Positions 47,507 to 61,469 of a stretch of 64,000 bases of DNA are shown in pieces (within the stretch, counting starts at the first letter, position 1; every line of letters starts with the position of its first letter). Origin of the DNA: Berberis thunbergii (taxonomy: Eukaryota > Streptophyta > Magnoliopsida > Ranunculales > Berberidaceae); assembly GCA_003290165.1 (NCBI GenBank), contig QNQO01000685.1, positions 248,001 to 312,000 on the forward strand. Reading direction: 5' to 3'. Both the position numbers and the translations under genes were made by a program. The notes below the pieces were generated by a model. That model was given only the letters and a program-made list of their open reading frames with translations. It did no database searches and had not been told where the DNA came from.

Positions 47507-48018
47507 GCCAATTTCAAATAATTTATTCTCAAACTATAATTATATGTGCATTTAAATTAAAGTAGTCATCCATTTTAGAGATGTTATGTCTTTGTCTAAG
47601 ACATCCCCAAAAAAAGAGAGTTGTTAAACTATTGTTTGTATTATTTTTTTCATGTGTTGTTTTTTTTTCCAATGCCGCTACCAACTGCAAACCTATATTT
47701 TTGAAAAAAAATTATTATCATTCAAAGCCTCATAAAGCTCCTTAATATTATCATGTATTTCAAACCATTTGGTTCTAAATCAATTTTTAAAAATGCTAGA
47801 AAATCAGGTTTCTGCAACCATGTTTTGCAATAATAAGCATGTGGCCAAGGATGTCATGCAGACATTGCCCACCAATTAAGCACCATTGCTCTTTGAGTTG
47901 ATCCATGATGTCCTCATCATGAATGAGTTTTGGTGCACGCAGTTTGCCACTATGTATTTCAGTTCTATAGGATAATAGGAACTCATCTGGGACTAGGAGA
48001 GATATCGCCATTGCCACT
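47507..48018. other. Intergenic, nothing recognised
   Basis: Short open frames only (for example 47796-48032, minus, 78 codons, no domain seen). Confidence 0.3.
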
Positions 48019-48586
48019 AACAACATCTCCAATCATCCCCCTAAAATAGTCAAAAAACTATTTTAGGGGTTTCATTGAAAAAATTCTCCCTCCAATCATC
48101 CCCCTAAACCATTTCCAATAATAGTTTCTCCTTCAACTTTTTCCTAAATTTAGGGGAAGTTAACCTACCCCTAAATTCGATATAATAAAATAACGATGAA
48201 AAGTGATTAATTAAAATTTTTTAATGATTTAAAAAATTATAATTATTTTCCTTTTATTTTATTCAATTTATTTTTAAATAAATAAAAGTGATAATAAATA
48301 ATATTATATATTTAAGTTGAAATTAATAATGATATATATTTATTAATATCATAATAATATAATTGAAACTAATAATATTATAATTATATTAAGTTGAAAT
48401 TAATAATAGTATAATTGAAATTAAATTGATATAGAAAAGTTGAAGATATATTAAAATAATGATGAGAAAGTTAAAATATGGAATGTGGTTGGAATGGTGA
48501 AGAATTAAGGGACCCCTGTATTTAGCTTTTGGTTAAAATGGGGAATGATTCATCCCTCATTTTAACTTTTACCATTGGAGATGCTC
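48019..48586. mobile_element. MITE with CATCTCCAAT ends
   Basis: The left end has CATCTCCAATCATCCCCCT and the right end ACCATTGGAGATGCT (a 10-bp perfect inverted repeat). Just inside the left end a stem-loop pairs CCCCTAAAATAGT with ACTATTTTAGGGG. The middle is very AT-rich. CTAACA on both sides may be part of a target duplication. The GAGCATCTCCAAT-type end is common among plant MITEs; the superfamily cannot be fixed here. Confidence 0.55.
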
Positions 48587-49429
48587 TAACATCTTCTTCC
48601 CTTGCATCAACTCTTCTCTTCAGTATCTCCTATTTTAGGATTTCTAACAAGTCATTACTTCGGGTTTGGTATATTTGTTCCATTTTGGTTCTTGGGTTGG
48701 ATTTCTTCTATATGCATGCATGATGGGTGGGTTGTTAGCACGTAGATGTGGACAAGGCGGAACCTACTAAAGGACACCCCCCAATTTTCAAAAGAGTTTT
48801 GAGTATATATCTGCATTTCCAAAAATATTTAATATGTATCACAAAATTAAGTCGTTAAAAACATTTATAAATTTTTTACCATAAATGTATGTTTGGCGTA
48901 GTGGTTCGTTAGTTAACATTTTTACTAATTGATATATATTCAATCCTCTTGGAGCGATATATATTTTCATCGCCTCTCAATAATGTCATTGATATTACTA
49001 TTCTCTCTTATTATTATCTGACCATTTTTTTTTTGATGATTTTTAATGCATTTTCATAGCTAATTAATTGAAAATATTAAAAAGGTGTGTTTGTTGGCTA
49101 GTGGTATAAAACCTACAACAAAAAATATTTTAATTAAATATATAAAATAATAACTATAAAACTCAATAAAAATATATCATTAGTCATCTCATACAAAATT
49201 TGAGTGTTGGATTGGCTCGTAAAACCCATTTTTTCCTATAAAATTGTACTAGGATATTATTACATTCACACATTTCATACTTTTTAGTTTAAACTTACAT
49301 ACTTATCTTAATTATATTAAAGTTTAATTATGTATTCTAGTTATTACGCTCGTATGTCTTTGCTATAATTGTCCACGAAGTCACCTTATAGGACTATAGG
49401 GAACAATTGGATATATACAATGCATTTAA

Positions 49430-49474
<45 letters not shown>

Positions 49475-49760
49475 GTTGTACTTATTAGATAAATGCACAA
49501 TACTAAATTATAATTAATATTCTGATTTTTATCTGTTATTTGAAGTTTGTTATTAAATTATCAACCTAAGGCCTATTACCGATTTAACATTTCACATTTC
49601 GCCCTCTCTTAACTACATTCTTTCTTGGGTCCGCCATTGGATGTGGAGTGGGGATGGGATAAAGGGATTGATTGAGGGAGGGAGCAAGGTAAAGAGAAAG
49701 GAGGAAGGGATGGAATCAAGAAATATTCTCCTTCACCACACGTGAGGGAGGAGTAGGGTT
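48587..49760. repeat. AT-rich intergenic with TA microsatellite
   Basis: (TA)19 at 49432-49469; the rest has no recognised feature. Confidence 0.5.
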
Positions 49761-49761
49761 T

Positions 49762-49816
49762 CTCGGATCCGGGGGGCTCCTCCGCACAAAGCACAGGAGC
49801 CCTCCCGAATCCAGGG
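49762..49816. other. GC-rich hairpin
   Basis: CTCGGATCCGGGGGGCTCCT pairs with AGGAGCCCTCCCGAATCCAGG across a ~13-base loop, with a few mismatches. It stands out from AT-rich flanks and may be the core of a small foldback element. No target duplication was found. Confidence 0.5.
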
Positions 49817-51922
49817 TTTCTCTGGCTGCATAGAGGATTGTTGTTTTTTACCAAGTGTTACGTTCCAGTGAAGTTTTCCCTTTGCCCCAGGCTTAGAGAG
49901 TTGTCCGGACTTGAATTTGAGGGATGTGTACAGAAAATGAAAAACATTTTTTTTTTGTGAAAAATAAAGCTTAAACCAAAACTATCAGCTTTTAGTTTTC
50001 ATCCACTGAGCTAACGATGTTTCATATAAAAGATGAATAAATAAAAATTTCACTGAAATGCTCGATCCTCACAGGTTATGATAGGTTTTGTATCAGAGGT
50101 TTTCTAGCATGCATAATAGTATCAGAATAAGTAACATTTGATCCTACGGTCTCCTGACACCAGCGGCCACCTCTACGCAGAACAAACAACCTCCCCTCAA
50201 TCCATAGGCAACAAACAAGCAAGAATGCCAGAGAGCATTTAAAAAAGAAAAAGAAAAAAGAAGAATCATGTTTTAATGATAACTTGGTTTACAGTGCAGA
50301 GTATCGGGGTTTTATATAGGTTTTTGCGAGATTTGCCCTCTAAAAATGTGTTGAACTATTATATCTAGATCAGAGGAACATTATGTTGCATGGGATTATA
50401 AGGAATTCGATAGAATAAACTTTTAGTTCATACATTAGGTGCAACCTAGTTGGGATGTTTGGGTCTGGTGATGAAAATTTTACTTTAAAAAAAAAAAAAA
50501 AAAATTTAAACCAAACCTATATTCAATATAAAATAAAATTTACAATTTGTTCGTGAGTTAATACTTTACCCGAATCAAAACATTTGAAAAATGAAAAAAT
50601 CAACACTAGGAAAACTAACCACACTAGTCTGTTCTTTGACAGGGGCTTTGTGTGTGTCCTTTCTAGGCATATATATAACATTCTCCATTTTTGTAAGGTA
50701 GAATCCCTTTAACACCTATCTTGCCCTGTGAGTAAATTTCTACCTAATCAAATGCTTTGGGTGTTTTTAAGTAAGCCCACTTCTTTCATTAGCCATTGTT
50801 TAATTTACGATCCTAGTTTTAGTTTTCAACAAAAGAAACATGAGAAGTATGTAACTTTCTTTGTAGCTTGCCATATGATATCACAGCATTTCTGTTTAAG
50901 TTTATTTTAATATAATATTTATTCCAAATCTTTAATGTGTCACAACTTCTTGAATATCACCTGCAACTGCAAGACATTTCTACTAGTTTTGGACTCTAAT
51001 CTCAAAGAATCGCAATTTGGCTCACAAAAACTTCATGGTTAACAACAATGTCATACATTTTTATGGCTCTACAACCTCCTGCAATTATGTTGAACGATCA
51101 GCTTGATCGCAGTATCAAAAGGGATGTCGAGTTCTAAAACACCATGAGTTTAAAGGCAGAAACCACTAGTAACAGTGCAGCGTACTGCTGACATTAATCC
51201 CAAAACAGAACACAGTAGGAAACGTCTCTAGGCAAATCATAATCTCCCTCAACAGATTTTTGAGCTCTTAAGAGTATGTTTCATCATCTCTTTTTTTTTT
51301 CTTTGCTAATAATAATCTCAGCAACTTTATTAGAACCTGCACAATAACCACTTTCACATATTTAACCTAACTAAAGAGTATTGATGATGCATTTTATAAT
51401 TCTTATGTGGTATGGTAGATGTGACATTTGGTGAATGGGGCTAATGGGTTTCCCATAACCCTAACCCATAAATTTAGCTTAAAATGGATACACTTTCCTT
51501 CTGTCACTTGTAAGATTTGTGGTTAAAAGATATTTTTACAGTAGCATCCAAACTGGTTGTTTTACATCATTTTCATCCAGATATGTTAACTTGAATCGTT
51601 TGTTTCTACAGTCATGTCCTTTTGTCTTTTAGATATCACAACTGCAGTGATATACTGATCTGTTACAAATCACCTAAGCTACTTATTGTTTTTAATTTAA
51701 CGCTACATTTTATTTTTCTATTTTAAGGATCTATTTCCTTCTTATTTGTCGACTGTCATTTCAGTTTGCTACAAAGTTGTTCAATGCCCCGGTAGAAAAG
51801 TGTACAAGCTCACAAGGTTGAAAAGGGTAAGGAAACGAGGTCTTGAAGCTTCTTCTATCGAGGGATTATATCATTTTCCGTGATTTTCACTTAGTTGAGA
51901 GTATCCATTTAGTTAGTTGAGA
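49817..51922. other. Intergenic and upstream region of ureide permease gene
   Basis: Contains an A17 run near 50488. A TTTCAG acceptor-like site at ~51766 before the leader suggests a 5'UTR intron. No TATA box can be assigned with confidence. Confidence 0.3.
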
Positions 51923-54900
51923 ATGTATATGGCAGAGAGCAAGGGAGTCGCCATAATCTGCATGTTCTTTGCCTTGATCTTCTTGGGTACTTGGCCAGCT
52001 ATACTGACTCTTTTAGAGAGAAGGGGTCGGCATCCTCAACATACCTACATCGATGACTCCCTAGCAAGTCTTTTGGTTGCAATAATTGTTGCCTTGACCT
52101 TTGGTCAGATTGGAAGCAGCAGACCGGATATACCTGATTTCATTTCTCAGCTTTCTCAAGTGAGTTTTCCTACGTATCTTATCACTAATTTGTTATTTTG
52201 TTTATGTACATTGTGAGAAAACAATAATGTGCAAAATAAACATAATGGATCAGATGGATAACATCGAGTTATGAATGTAGGTAAAAAGCAAGAAATTATA
52301 GAAGTCTCAGAAACCAACAATTATGAGGAAAGCATCATCATAAACATCAATATTTAGGATCTAAAACGAAGCATGTCAGAGTATATACTGTGACTGTGGT
52401 GAAACGGACAATTGCAAATTTTGGAATCAGTCAGAGTATGCAAAACAGATCAGTATAGGAGTGTATGTGCATGTTGTCAAAGAGAGAATGTTTTGCGCAC
52501 CCGTAATCTTGTCCTTGTTGCTTCAAGCTGAACATAATTAACCTTTTTAATTAATTCTCCAATGTGACTAGAACAAAACTTTCACATAACCTTCAGAAGA
52601 TGAGATAAACTGAAATCAGAAGCAATGTGATTGGAGTTGGGAAAAAATTCATGTGTCATACAATACGTTTAGCCATCATATACATTTTAAGAGATCAATA
52701 TATTTAGGAATTCAATTCGTTAGTATAAGAATTGAAGTAATTACATACCAGTATGAACATATCAGGAAAATAAAGCAACGTATCTTACAAAGTAAATCTG
52801 TAATAGGCATGCAATACATATAGGCCATCATATACCATTTTATGCGTATGAATCAAATCCATTACAGTGTAGAAAGAATAATACTAGTTATGTAGCAGCA
52901 ATAAAGTGCAAAAGAAATCAAACAAAACGATATTGAAACAAGTAATACAGTGACATGGTTCTGGGTGAATCTCTGCTAGCAGAGAAAAAGCAAACTTTCT
53001 TTTCAATGCAAAGCTAAAATTTTACACTCAGTAAAAACTAAACATCCGCAACTGTTTATGCAGATATATCCTCTTTTAAGCAGCATTCAAGAAATAGAAG
53101 TTATGTACAATCACCAAGCATGGGGTCTCTTCTCTATTCAGTATAGTAGATCACACAAAACTGTACATATCAGATGACCATGAGTGCACAAACAATGTGT
53201 ACCGAAAAAATCAGTGAACCCTTCTCTTCCATCTTGGCATGAGCATTCTCTATGAAAGATATCAATTACAATTAAAAGTAACTCAACTTCAATGTTATTA
53301 TTATGTTAATTTTATTTCTATAAGCGGACACATTGTGTAGAATAAAATCAAATTCCAGTCGAATTTCATCCCATGCTAATTATTAAGCTAGCACCATACC
53401 TAGGAAATACCATTTTGACTTGGCTATACGCTAGTTTCTCTGTGACTATGTCGTCTTAACTTATTTTATTCTTTTATTTATAATTAAACTACTATATCAG
53501 GCAACAGATTGATAACAAACAAAGCAGCGAGTCTTTATACATTTAACTGAGCATTAAAAGAAGATAGATTAGTATTTGTATTCTCATAGTTGTCTTTCCC
53601 TTACTTCAGTCTCATTTTATGTCACCGATCACAAGTGCAGGACAACTGGCCTTGTGTTTTGTTCGCAGTGGCAGGTGGTTTGTTCCAAAGCTTTGGTAAT
53701 CTGTCTACTCAGTATGCTTGGGCTTACATTGGTCTATCGGTGACGGAAGTAATCACCTCAAGCGTAGCTGTTATTATAGGTATGCCTACCTCAAATCTTT
53801 TTATGTATTTCAGTACTTAATGTTATTGACTATGGTTCCTTTACTAAATGTATCTATACTTTTCTTTGGTTTAAAAATTGAGGGCATAGAGATATTTGTT
53901 TAATTTTCGCATGATATCTTTTTCTTAAAAGAAGTAGTTCCATTATATGGAGTTCAATAAGAATATTGTGAATTGTATACAAAAAAGGGATGAATATCAT
54001 ATTTATTACGGTAGGCAGGAGTACATATGATTAATTCTAATTAAATTTCTAATCTAAATCTGGAACTTCACAGGACATCACAAATGACAAATTGTAGCAT
54101 TACTCCTGCCCAAGTATGATTAACCCAATTTTTTTTTATGAAACTCATTCTGATCTCGCTAAAAAATGCCTCAATGCTATTACAGCATCGTCCATACTTG
54201 AATCTTAACCTGGGCAATTTCCTAAGTGATGTAGGAGTGATAATGATTCAACTCTCACCTCATCTTCAGCTAGTCACGTTTATAGCAAACCAATTCCTCC
54301 TCCTATGGTTCTAGGGTGTCACAGTCTCTTCCGGCTGACAAAACCTCTTTATTTGCAAGGCCTTCCCAAGAGGTTGCCTGACTTGGTAGTACCCTCGCCA
54401 ATTAACTCCAAATATTTTATGAGATCAATTTTGATAGTGGTGGTAAGATTGTAAGACCTATTTATAATCCTCTTTCACTGTATAAGCTTAAAGCAATGTT
54501 GCACAGTCTCTCTAAAATATCTACATGATCTGCTATTACATGTGGTAGATAAGAAATGATACAATTACCCAAAGTTCAGTTTTCTGCATTATTGACTTAT
54601 CAGCATTCTTAACTCAACAGGAACAACAATGAACTTTTTCTTGGACAATCAGATTGACAAAGCAATAATGCTTTTCTTCGGAGTTGGATGCTTTCTAATT
54701 GCAGTCTTTCTTGCATCTGCTTTGCACTCTTCCAATACCGATGATAATCAAGCAAAGCTTAATAGCTCACCAAGTAGCTATGATGAAAGCACAGGGTACA
54801 TTTCCATCTCCCCATATTCTTTTATGCCTACGAGAAGTGGACAGAGTCCATCTCTGGCCTTTCTAAATATTAAAAGGCTTTCATCCACGAATACAAAGTT

Positions 54901-57806
54901 TGTTACCATGCCAACTCTGCATCAAACTCTAAATGCAATAATATCTCCTACATTGCAATCAAACCTTAAATATATAACTAATATTTACCAATTTCAACCT
55001 AAATCAGGGCTATAGAGATTCCAGGGCTTGAGAATGCTTTTCCAACTTTCATTGAACGCACAAAGGACTTGGAGCAAGTGACTATTCATGTTGAAAAAGC
55101 AAAAGTTGGAACTGCAGACTTTCTAAGAGAGCTCGAAAGTAAAAGAGCAATCAAGGTTTGGTTAGTAGTGATATATATGTGTTTTACTAAGAACATACAT
55201 GTACAAATATACATGTGGAACATATGCTATATAATGAACTCCAACATATATTATATGATGAATTCTTGAGAATGAATGGTGTGTCACTACATATTAACAT
55301 ATATCTACATATGCATAAGTACACAAGTGTTCCAATATTTCATATGCTTGCATGTATATGTGCAAACTTACATCTAAGTATACATTTACTTAGGGAAACT
55401 CAGGTATTTCTCATTAAAAGAGATTTGCGGATAACAGGGCTTTGTGTTTGAACTTTTGAGAAATTCAAAATTATTAATGAGATTGAGAATAAGGCTTATG
55501 TTTAACTGGAAGTGTTAGAAATCTTTTAAAAACATAAATGAGTAGAGAGTATGGTCATATTAGATATATATGTCTGGCGTACTACATTATGCCTATTAGC
55601 TCTCGGAAACTTCTTTAAACCTATTATATTTTCATCTAAATTTTTGATATGGGTGAAAGATCTCTGAGAGTAGTGTTCATGCAAAACAACTTGCAGATTC
55701 AAACTAATCACAATTCAAATTTTACAAATACAAAAGGATGGAACAATAAATGATAATTTAAAAGGAATGATGGAAAATCACAAGTAAAAAAACTAGACCT
55801 CAAAAGAAAAAAAAGGAGAACAAACAAACAAGAAGATATAAACAATTCATATATAGCTTACATGAATATATACATGCCAATAAAAACGTTTTTGATGTAT
55901 GCATTCTTGTTTTGTAATTTGTATGATCTAGTTCAGAAAAAATGATGCTCCTAGCTAGTTCATGAGATTATTATTATCATTCTATCTTAAAGATTAGTTG
56001 ATGAGGTTATTATTCACAATTTTTCTAATCTGACCAACAATCCTTTAATGTACAGGCATTGGGGAGGAGCAAAACTTTTGGTGTAGGCATAACTTTCTTT
56101 TCTGGTATTTGTTTCTCTCTCTATGCGCCAGCACTCAATTTGGCGACAAATGACCAGTGGCACTTAATGAAAAAAGGAGTGGCCCCTTTGATTGTCTACA
56201 CAGCTTTCTTTTACTTCTCCATCTCCTATTTCATTGCCACAGTTATTCTAAACATAACATTTCTATACCACCCGATCCTAAATTTACCCAAGTCATCTTT
56301 GAAGGCTTATCTGAATGATTGGAATGGTCGACCATGGGCTATTCTTTCTGGAATCTTGTGTGGATTCGGCAATGTTCTTCATTTCATAGGAGGTCAAGCT
56401 GCAGGATATGCAGCAGCTGATTCTGTTCAGGTCTGTATGCTACGTTTTCACATGGATTTTTCTGATAAAGTCATAAGCTTATTTCTTATGAAACCTTTGC
56501 TCAATACCACTACACAAAGGGGTGGGCGAGCGAGAATATATTTGAAAACCCAAAATTTGAAGCCAAAGAAGCGAGAATAATAGGTATATGAAAGGAAAAA
56601 ACACTGAAGTGCTGATAATCAGGTCTGTGTGAACACCTAATAACAAACATTACTAGGTTCAACCCCTTCACTTGGTGTAAACAATCAAGGATCCCTGGAG
56701 ATGATGCTTTCATGAACAATCCTATCCCTTCCATACGCCTCTTTTTTCTCTCAAACTTAAACCCTACGGGTCTGTTTGGTTGCAAGGAAAATAGACATGG
56801 AAATTGAAGCTGTTTCCGTGAATTCGGTTCCAAGGCCTCCCCTTTGGACTTGGATTCCCATGAGTAGTGGGAAAAGATATGAAGAATTGATTTCCTTGTC
56901 AGTAAATAGACAACCAACAGTGAAAATCTGCATAACAAGGGAAATTGATTTCATTTCCCAAGGAAAATGGCTGACCAAACATACCGTACATAACTAATCA
57001 AGTAGGAGACTCACAAATATCTTCCCCACAAGGAATAACGCTAAATCACCACGAGTCTGTGCTAACTGAAAGTGGAGAAAAAAATAGCCTAAGCTTTACG
57101 GATAAAACACCATAAAGTAAAATATGAATCAACTATGCAAAGCCTCAAATTTCATGGTTAAGAATTGATTAGATAGAATGACAAAATGAAAGAGGGATGC
57201 ATAAAGAAGATTCCTACTGTCAAATTATGAAACTATTCCCCTTTCTAGAAGAGAATCTAGGGCATGTATTTCCTAATTGTTCACATGCTCCTTAATCCAC
57301 ACAATAGGGAACTTACAGGTTTTTATTTAAAAGAACAAACAGCTAGAAGGAATCCTCCTTGCTTTGGTCAAGGGAGAAATAAAACTGAACCATTCATGGT
57401 TTCTTGAACATCATCATCTACCATCCTCCATCTAACTATATTCGGAGTGCGATCTTGAAAAGGCCGGATGGCACAGAACCATCTAAAGCGTGCATAAGAT
57501 CAGTGACCAACCTGACAGTATTTTACAAATGCATGCTCAACTAGAAAGAAATAACTTATGCGCACCTATCTTAATGTGTATTAAAATGAAAATAGGTTTA
57601 GTCTGCATACAAACTTGTGTATTACATTGATTGATTTTATTTTCTGATAATGTCAGGCGCTTCCACTCGTTAGCACCTTTTGGGGCATAGTTCTATTTGG
57701 AGAGTACCGAAGGTCATCTCAGAAAACATATATGTTGCTTGCTATCATGTTAGTCATGTTTGTCGTGGCCACAGGGTCTCTCATGGCATCAGCTGGACAT
57801 AGATGA
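51923..57806 (+). CDS. UPS: Ureide permease (UPS family)
   Basis: Exons 51923-52159, 53641-53779, 54621-54795, 55008-55155, 56056-56430 and 57657-57806 join in frame to 407 aa; all junctions are GT-AG. UPS proteins are plasma-membrane, probably proton-coupled, carriers of allantoin and related oxo-derivative nitrogen heterocycles. Family landmarks are ESKGVAIICMFFALIFLGTW and LLERRGRHPQHTYIDDSLAS in exon 1, LSTQYAWAYIGLSVTEVITS in exon 2, LNLATNDQWH and FGNVLHFIGGQAAGYAAADS in exon 5, and FGEYRRSSQKTYMLL in exon 6. About ten hydrophobic segments surround a cytosolic loop coded by exons 3-4 (RELESKRAIKALGRSK). Length is normal for the family. The start is MYMAESK; the upstream TTG codon is not used. 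Introns are long, and intron 5 holds a MITE. Allantoin versus pyrimidine preference cannot be told from sequence. Confidence 0.92.
56767..56986. mobile_element. MITE in ureide permease intron 5
   Basis: The left end CGGGTCTGTTTGGTTGCAAGG and the right end CTGACCAAACATACCG form an imperfect inverted repeat. TA dinucleotides at 56765-56766 and 56987-56988 could be the target duplication (Tourist/Stowaway-like or a trimmed hAT). It is ~220 bp and non-coding. Confidence 0.5.
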
Positions 57807-59919
57807 AAATGTAGTCCGTCCAAAAATGTTTCCAGATTTACAGTAAGGATGTACTCAACTAGTTATGATATACAGGTGGTTTCTCTAGTTTGCAAATTGT
57901 AACATCTTGAGAGCTTCTCAAACACGTTCAACATTAGATATAGCCAGAATCACAAAGGAGAAAGAGAACTGAGAAAGGGTATTTCTGAAGAAGAAGGCTC
58001 CTAACGAGTTCACTTGGTAATACTAAACTATAGAAGATCATCTGGTCTCAAGAATTATTAATACCTGAGCAAGAATTTTTTAATTAATTCTTTTATAGAA
58101 AAAGAACTACGAGAAGGACATTTTGATGGAAGAGACTCCCAGCAAGAACCAATCTCACCAAAATCTGAACCTAAACCTACTAAAGCCACCACTAAGTTCA
58201 AAATTCACACAGTTATGAAGGCACATAACATAACGTCTTTAGTCGCCTACACCTGATCCAAAAAAGTTACCAAGACTAGAGTGTCGACGCTCTCTACGTA
58301 CATGAATATTCAGTATTTTATTATTCTAGAAGATAGGTTTTTACGTTTTCGATAAGAGCTTGGATTTTTTGATATTTTTTAATTTAAGATAATAAAGAGG
58401 GTAAGTGATTTGAATTTTTTGAGCTTAGGAGCAATCTCATGATAAGGTGGCATTTAAAAAAAATTCAAAATATGGGGATGGCTTGAATTTTCCAAAATTA
58501 GGCCCAATATCAAGATAAGCCCAATTAACCAATAGCATAGTTCAAGATCGTGGGCCAGGAAGCCCAGTAGAAGTAAAATATTAACAAAGCAAGTCCACCA
58601 GTTGTAGCATGAGCAAATAGTTCCAAGGCTGAATGTTGATGTGTGTGTCATCGTTTTCAATCGAGCGAGCCGGTGGTGAGGATTAGTGTTCTGTCCGGCG
58701 TGATGGTTTATATGATCAAATCGTGGGAGGAAGGAGGAGAGGTTTTGGGGTGGTCGGGGTCAAGCGATTTGAACAACGGAGGAAGGCAGGCTTTGGTGGT
58801 CATTTTTTCAGACAAGGACAGGGATAGTGTGGATCGGAGAAGATGAAGGAATCGGTGGCGGCGATCATGGAGAGGGAGAGATCTGTCGGAGTCGGGATTG
58901 TGAGTGTGAGAGGGGCAACATTCTGTGCTGCGGCGGCGGAAGAGAGATTGCAGGTGAGAGGACGGCGTCTGGTGAGAAGATGAAGGGAAAACAGTGTGGG
59001 AGGGTGGGGGATAGGGTTGGATATTTTAATATGTGTGGGGGTATTTTGGGAAATAGAATTTAGAGTCGACGTCATACTCGTTTTACTGTTCATTTTCGGA
59101 ATCCAGATTTGTGACCAGTAGAGCTCCCATAAAAATCCATACTCTGGAATGGGGTGGTTAAACTAGGAAATTACCATGTACAAGTTTTGTAAATGAAGTG
59201 ATTGGTTATATTATTTCTCTGTAATTTTCCAATTTATTGTAAGACTTTATGTGGACTCTGAGACTACTGACAAGTTACTTTGTGTGGGTGAATTCAGAGG
59301 CTGATAAGTTATTAAGAGGATTATACTCTCACATCACCTGAGTGTGACAAGGGAATGTGTTACTTGTGTACGAGGTTGAATCTTTTGGTACAACGTAATA
59401 CCATCGGACAATATTATACCATGTGAATCGGGTCGTTATATTTATTTTCTCTTATTATCTTGTCTTTTGAATATTTGAGAAGCTAATAAAATGAAGTCAT
59501 CTTCAACCTAAAGATGGGAAATGTTTTCCCACTTTTCCTATTTTCTTCTTTCTTTTTGTAATTTCCTCATGGAAAATTTATCTTGAAATCAAACACACCC
59601 TTATGATTTAACCTTGTGTGTTCTTGCTAAGGTGAAGGATAATGTTGGTTCCATACTATCCTAAAAAAGTATGAAATGAAACCCAATAATACAATTTATT
59701 CTCAAAAAAAAAAAAACATAATTAAACAAAAATCTTCAAGACCTAATTTCAAATAATTACACATTTCATAAATTGATTTGAGGCAGGCTTACTGAAAACA
59801 ATAGCAGATCAACCCAAGCTTTCAGTTAACCCACTGCCAATAAAAAATTTATTGTGTCAATATTGACAATATAAGAGCCTTAATTGCAATATTTAGACCA
59901 GTCCAACTGCATCAGATGC
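57807..59919. other. 3' region of ureide permease gene and intergenic
   Basis: 58620-59060 is markedly richer in G on the + strand, with GGAGGAAGG- and GGCGGCG-like runs. It has open frames on both strands (58800-59093 minus, 97 codons; 58827-59063 plus, 78 codons) but no recognisable domain. It could be the decayed first exon of a gene. The remainder holds nothing I can support. Confidence 0.3.
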
Positions 59920-60331
59920 CAGGCACGGAGCCACGTGGGGGCACCTACCCCCACTGACTTTTGAGAGAAATTTTTTTTATGCATACCCCCAAATCTAGGT
60001 TGCAGGTTCTCTTCACCTTTTTCTATGCTGAAAAGTTTTTCACCTTTTCTTCACTTCACCTTTTTATATGCTGAAAAACTCCACCTTTTCTTCACCTTTT
60101 CACCTTCTTCATCTTCGTACTTCGTGTTCAATACTCTGGAACTGGAAGACTGGAACCCAAGTTGCAGGTTGTAGCCTTGCGGGTTCATCTTCTTCTCTTT
60201 GTGATTTTGATGATCAGAGTATGTTTGATTGAGTATGTTCAAGAACGAAAATATGTCCCACTTGACTCTTTTTATGGGTGTGTTTTATGGCTTTGAAATT
60301 TGAAATTTTGATTATCTTGTTTTTGTTTCAG

Positions 60332-60403
60332 TTTGCTCATAGAGAGTGTATACAGAAGTGGTGCAGTGAGAAGGGAAACACCATCTGTGAAATCTGTCTC
60401 CAG
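60332..60403 (+). pseudogene. Captured RING-CH (MARCH-type) exon
   Basis: A 72-bp exon between TTTCAG and GTTTGA codes [20 protein letters not shown] and ICLQ, the second half of a RING-CH zinc finger (H..C...W..EK....CEIC). RING-CH proteins are membrane-linked ubiquitin ligases. No neighbouring exon of such a gene is visible. The exon lies between the left end of the hAT element and its transposase, so capture is the simplest reading. Confidence 0.65.
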
Positions 60404-61469
60404 GTTTGAATCTATATATACACCTAAACACCCAAATTTTCTTTTGGGGTTCTTGTTTAGTTGTTAAAGCTTAATGGGTTTTTTTTTTTTTTTTTGTATG
60501 AAAGTGATTTGATCTTGTTTGGGTTGTTTATTTTTGTGATTAGAAGTCTGAGTTTTGGTTCAAAGTTTGGGTTTTGCTTTGATTTCAACAGGGCTTTTTG
60601 GTGTCTTCATTTGGGTGCTCTGTTTATGTGTTTGGAAACTAGAAACCTTCATTTGGTGTTTGAACACTATTTAGAACTTTTTCTTGTGTTTTGAACTTTA
60701 GGGTTTTGATTCTCTTTGGTTCTGCCCTAATTAAATATATCTTATATGATATTGAAATTTCTAATTTTGAGTTTAGATTTCTGTTTGTGAGTTTGTTTTT
60801 CGATTAATTCTTTCAAAATGAAGGTTTGATAAGATTAAAGGAGCTTGTTTTACCTTATGTTTGTATGAGAAATTTGAATTTTTGTTTGGGTCCGTCTAGT
60901 TCTTGTTGTGGTTAGGTGTGGGCGGTCTAATGATGCCTCTTTGGTATATCAAAGTTTTTAATGTCCTAAAATATATCTCATTCATCGTTGTTTTCAATGC
61001 GAATCGAACTTTGTCGATTTTTGACTTCTTAACCTTGGGCGTTGAATTTTCATGATGATCCAAAATATGTCAGTCTGGGTTTTTTTTTGTTTTCTCTCAA
61101 TAAGCATAGTAATAACACTCCTATCTAAATCATGAAAATCTTTGCATTGTTGATATTTAGCTAATAGGTGATGTTACAACATTTGTCATATGTGCCATTG
61201 AATTTAGTTTTCTTCTTTTTCTCATTGAATTTCTTGTGTGTCAATTGCAGCTTTGAAAATCTTCAATTTTGGGCGTTTTATTATTGGTGGCGATACTTCT
61301 ATTGTGGTGCTTCATTAATAGAGGTATATTGATTTGTTATTTTGGAAATATGTATGATTTATTACATGGTTTATTACATGAAAATATGGTTTTAGTTTAT
61401 TCATTTAAAGTTTTAGAATATATAAATATATAGAATGCATTCTTATATAATCTTTGTTTTATTTCAGTT

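Noticed and set aside
54629..55015. Separate ORF of 128 codons
   Set aside because: It is exon 3 of the ureide permease plus read-through of intron 3.
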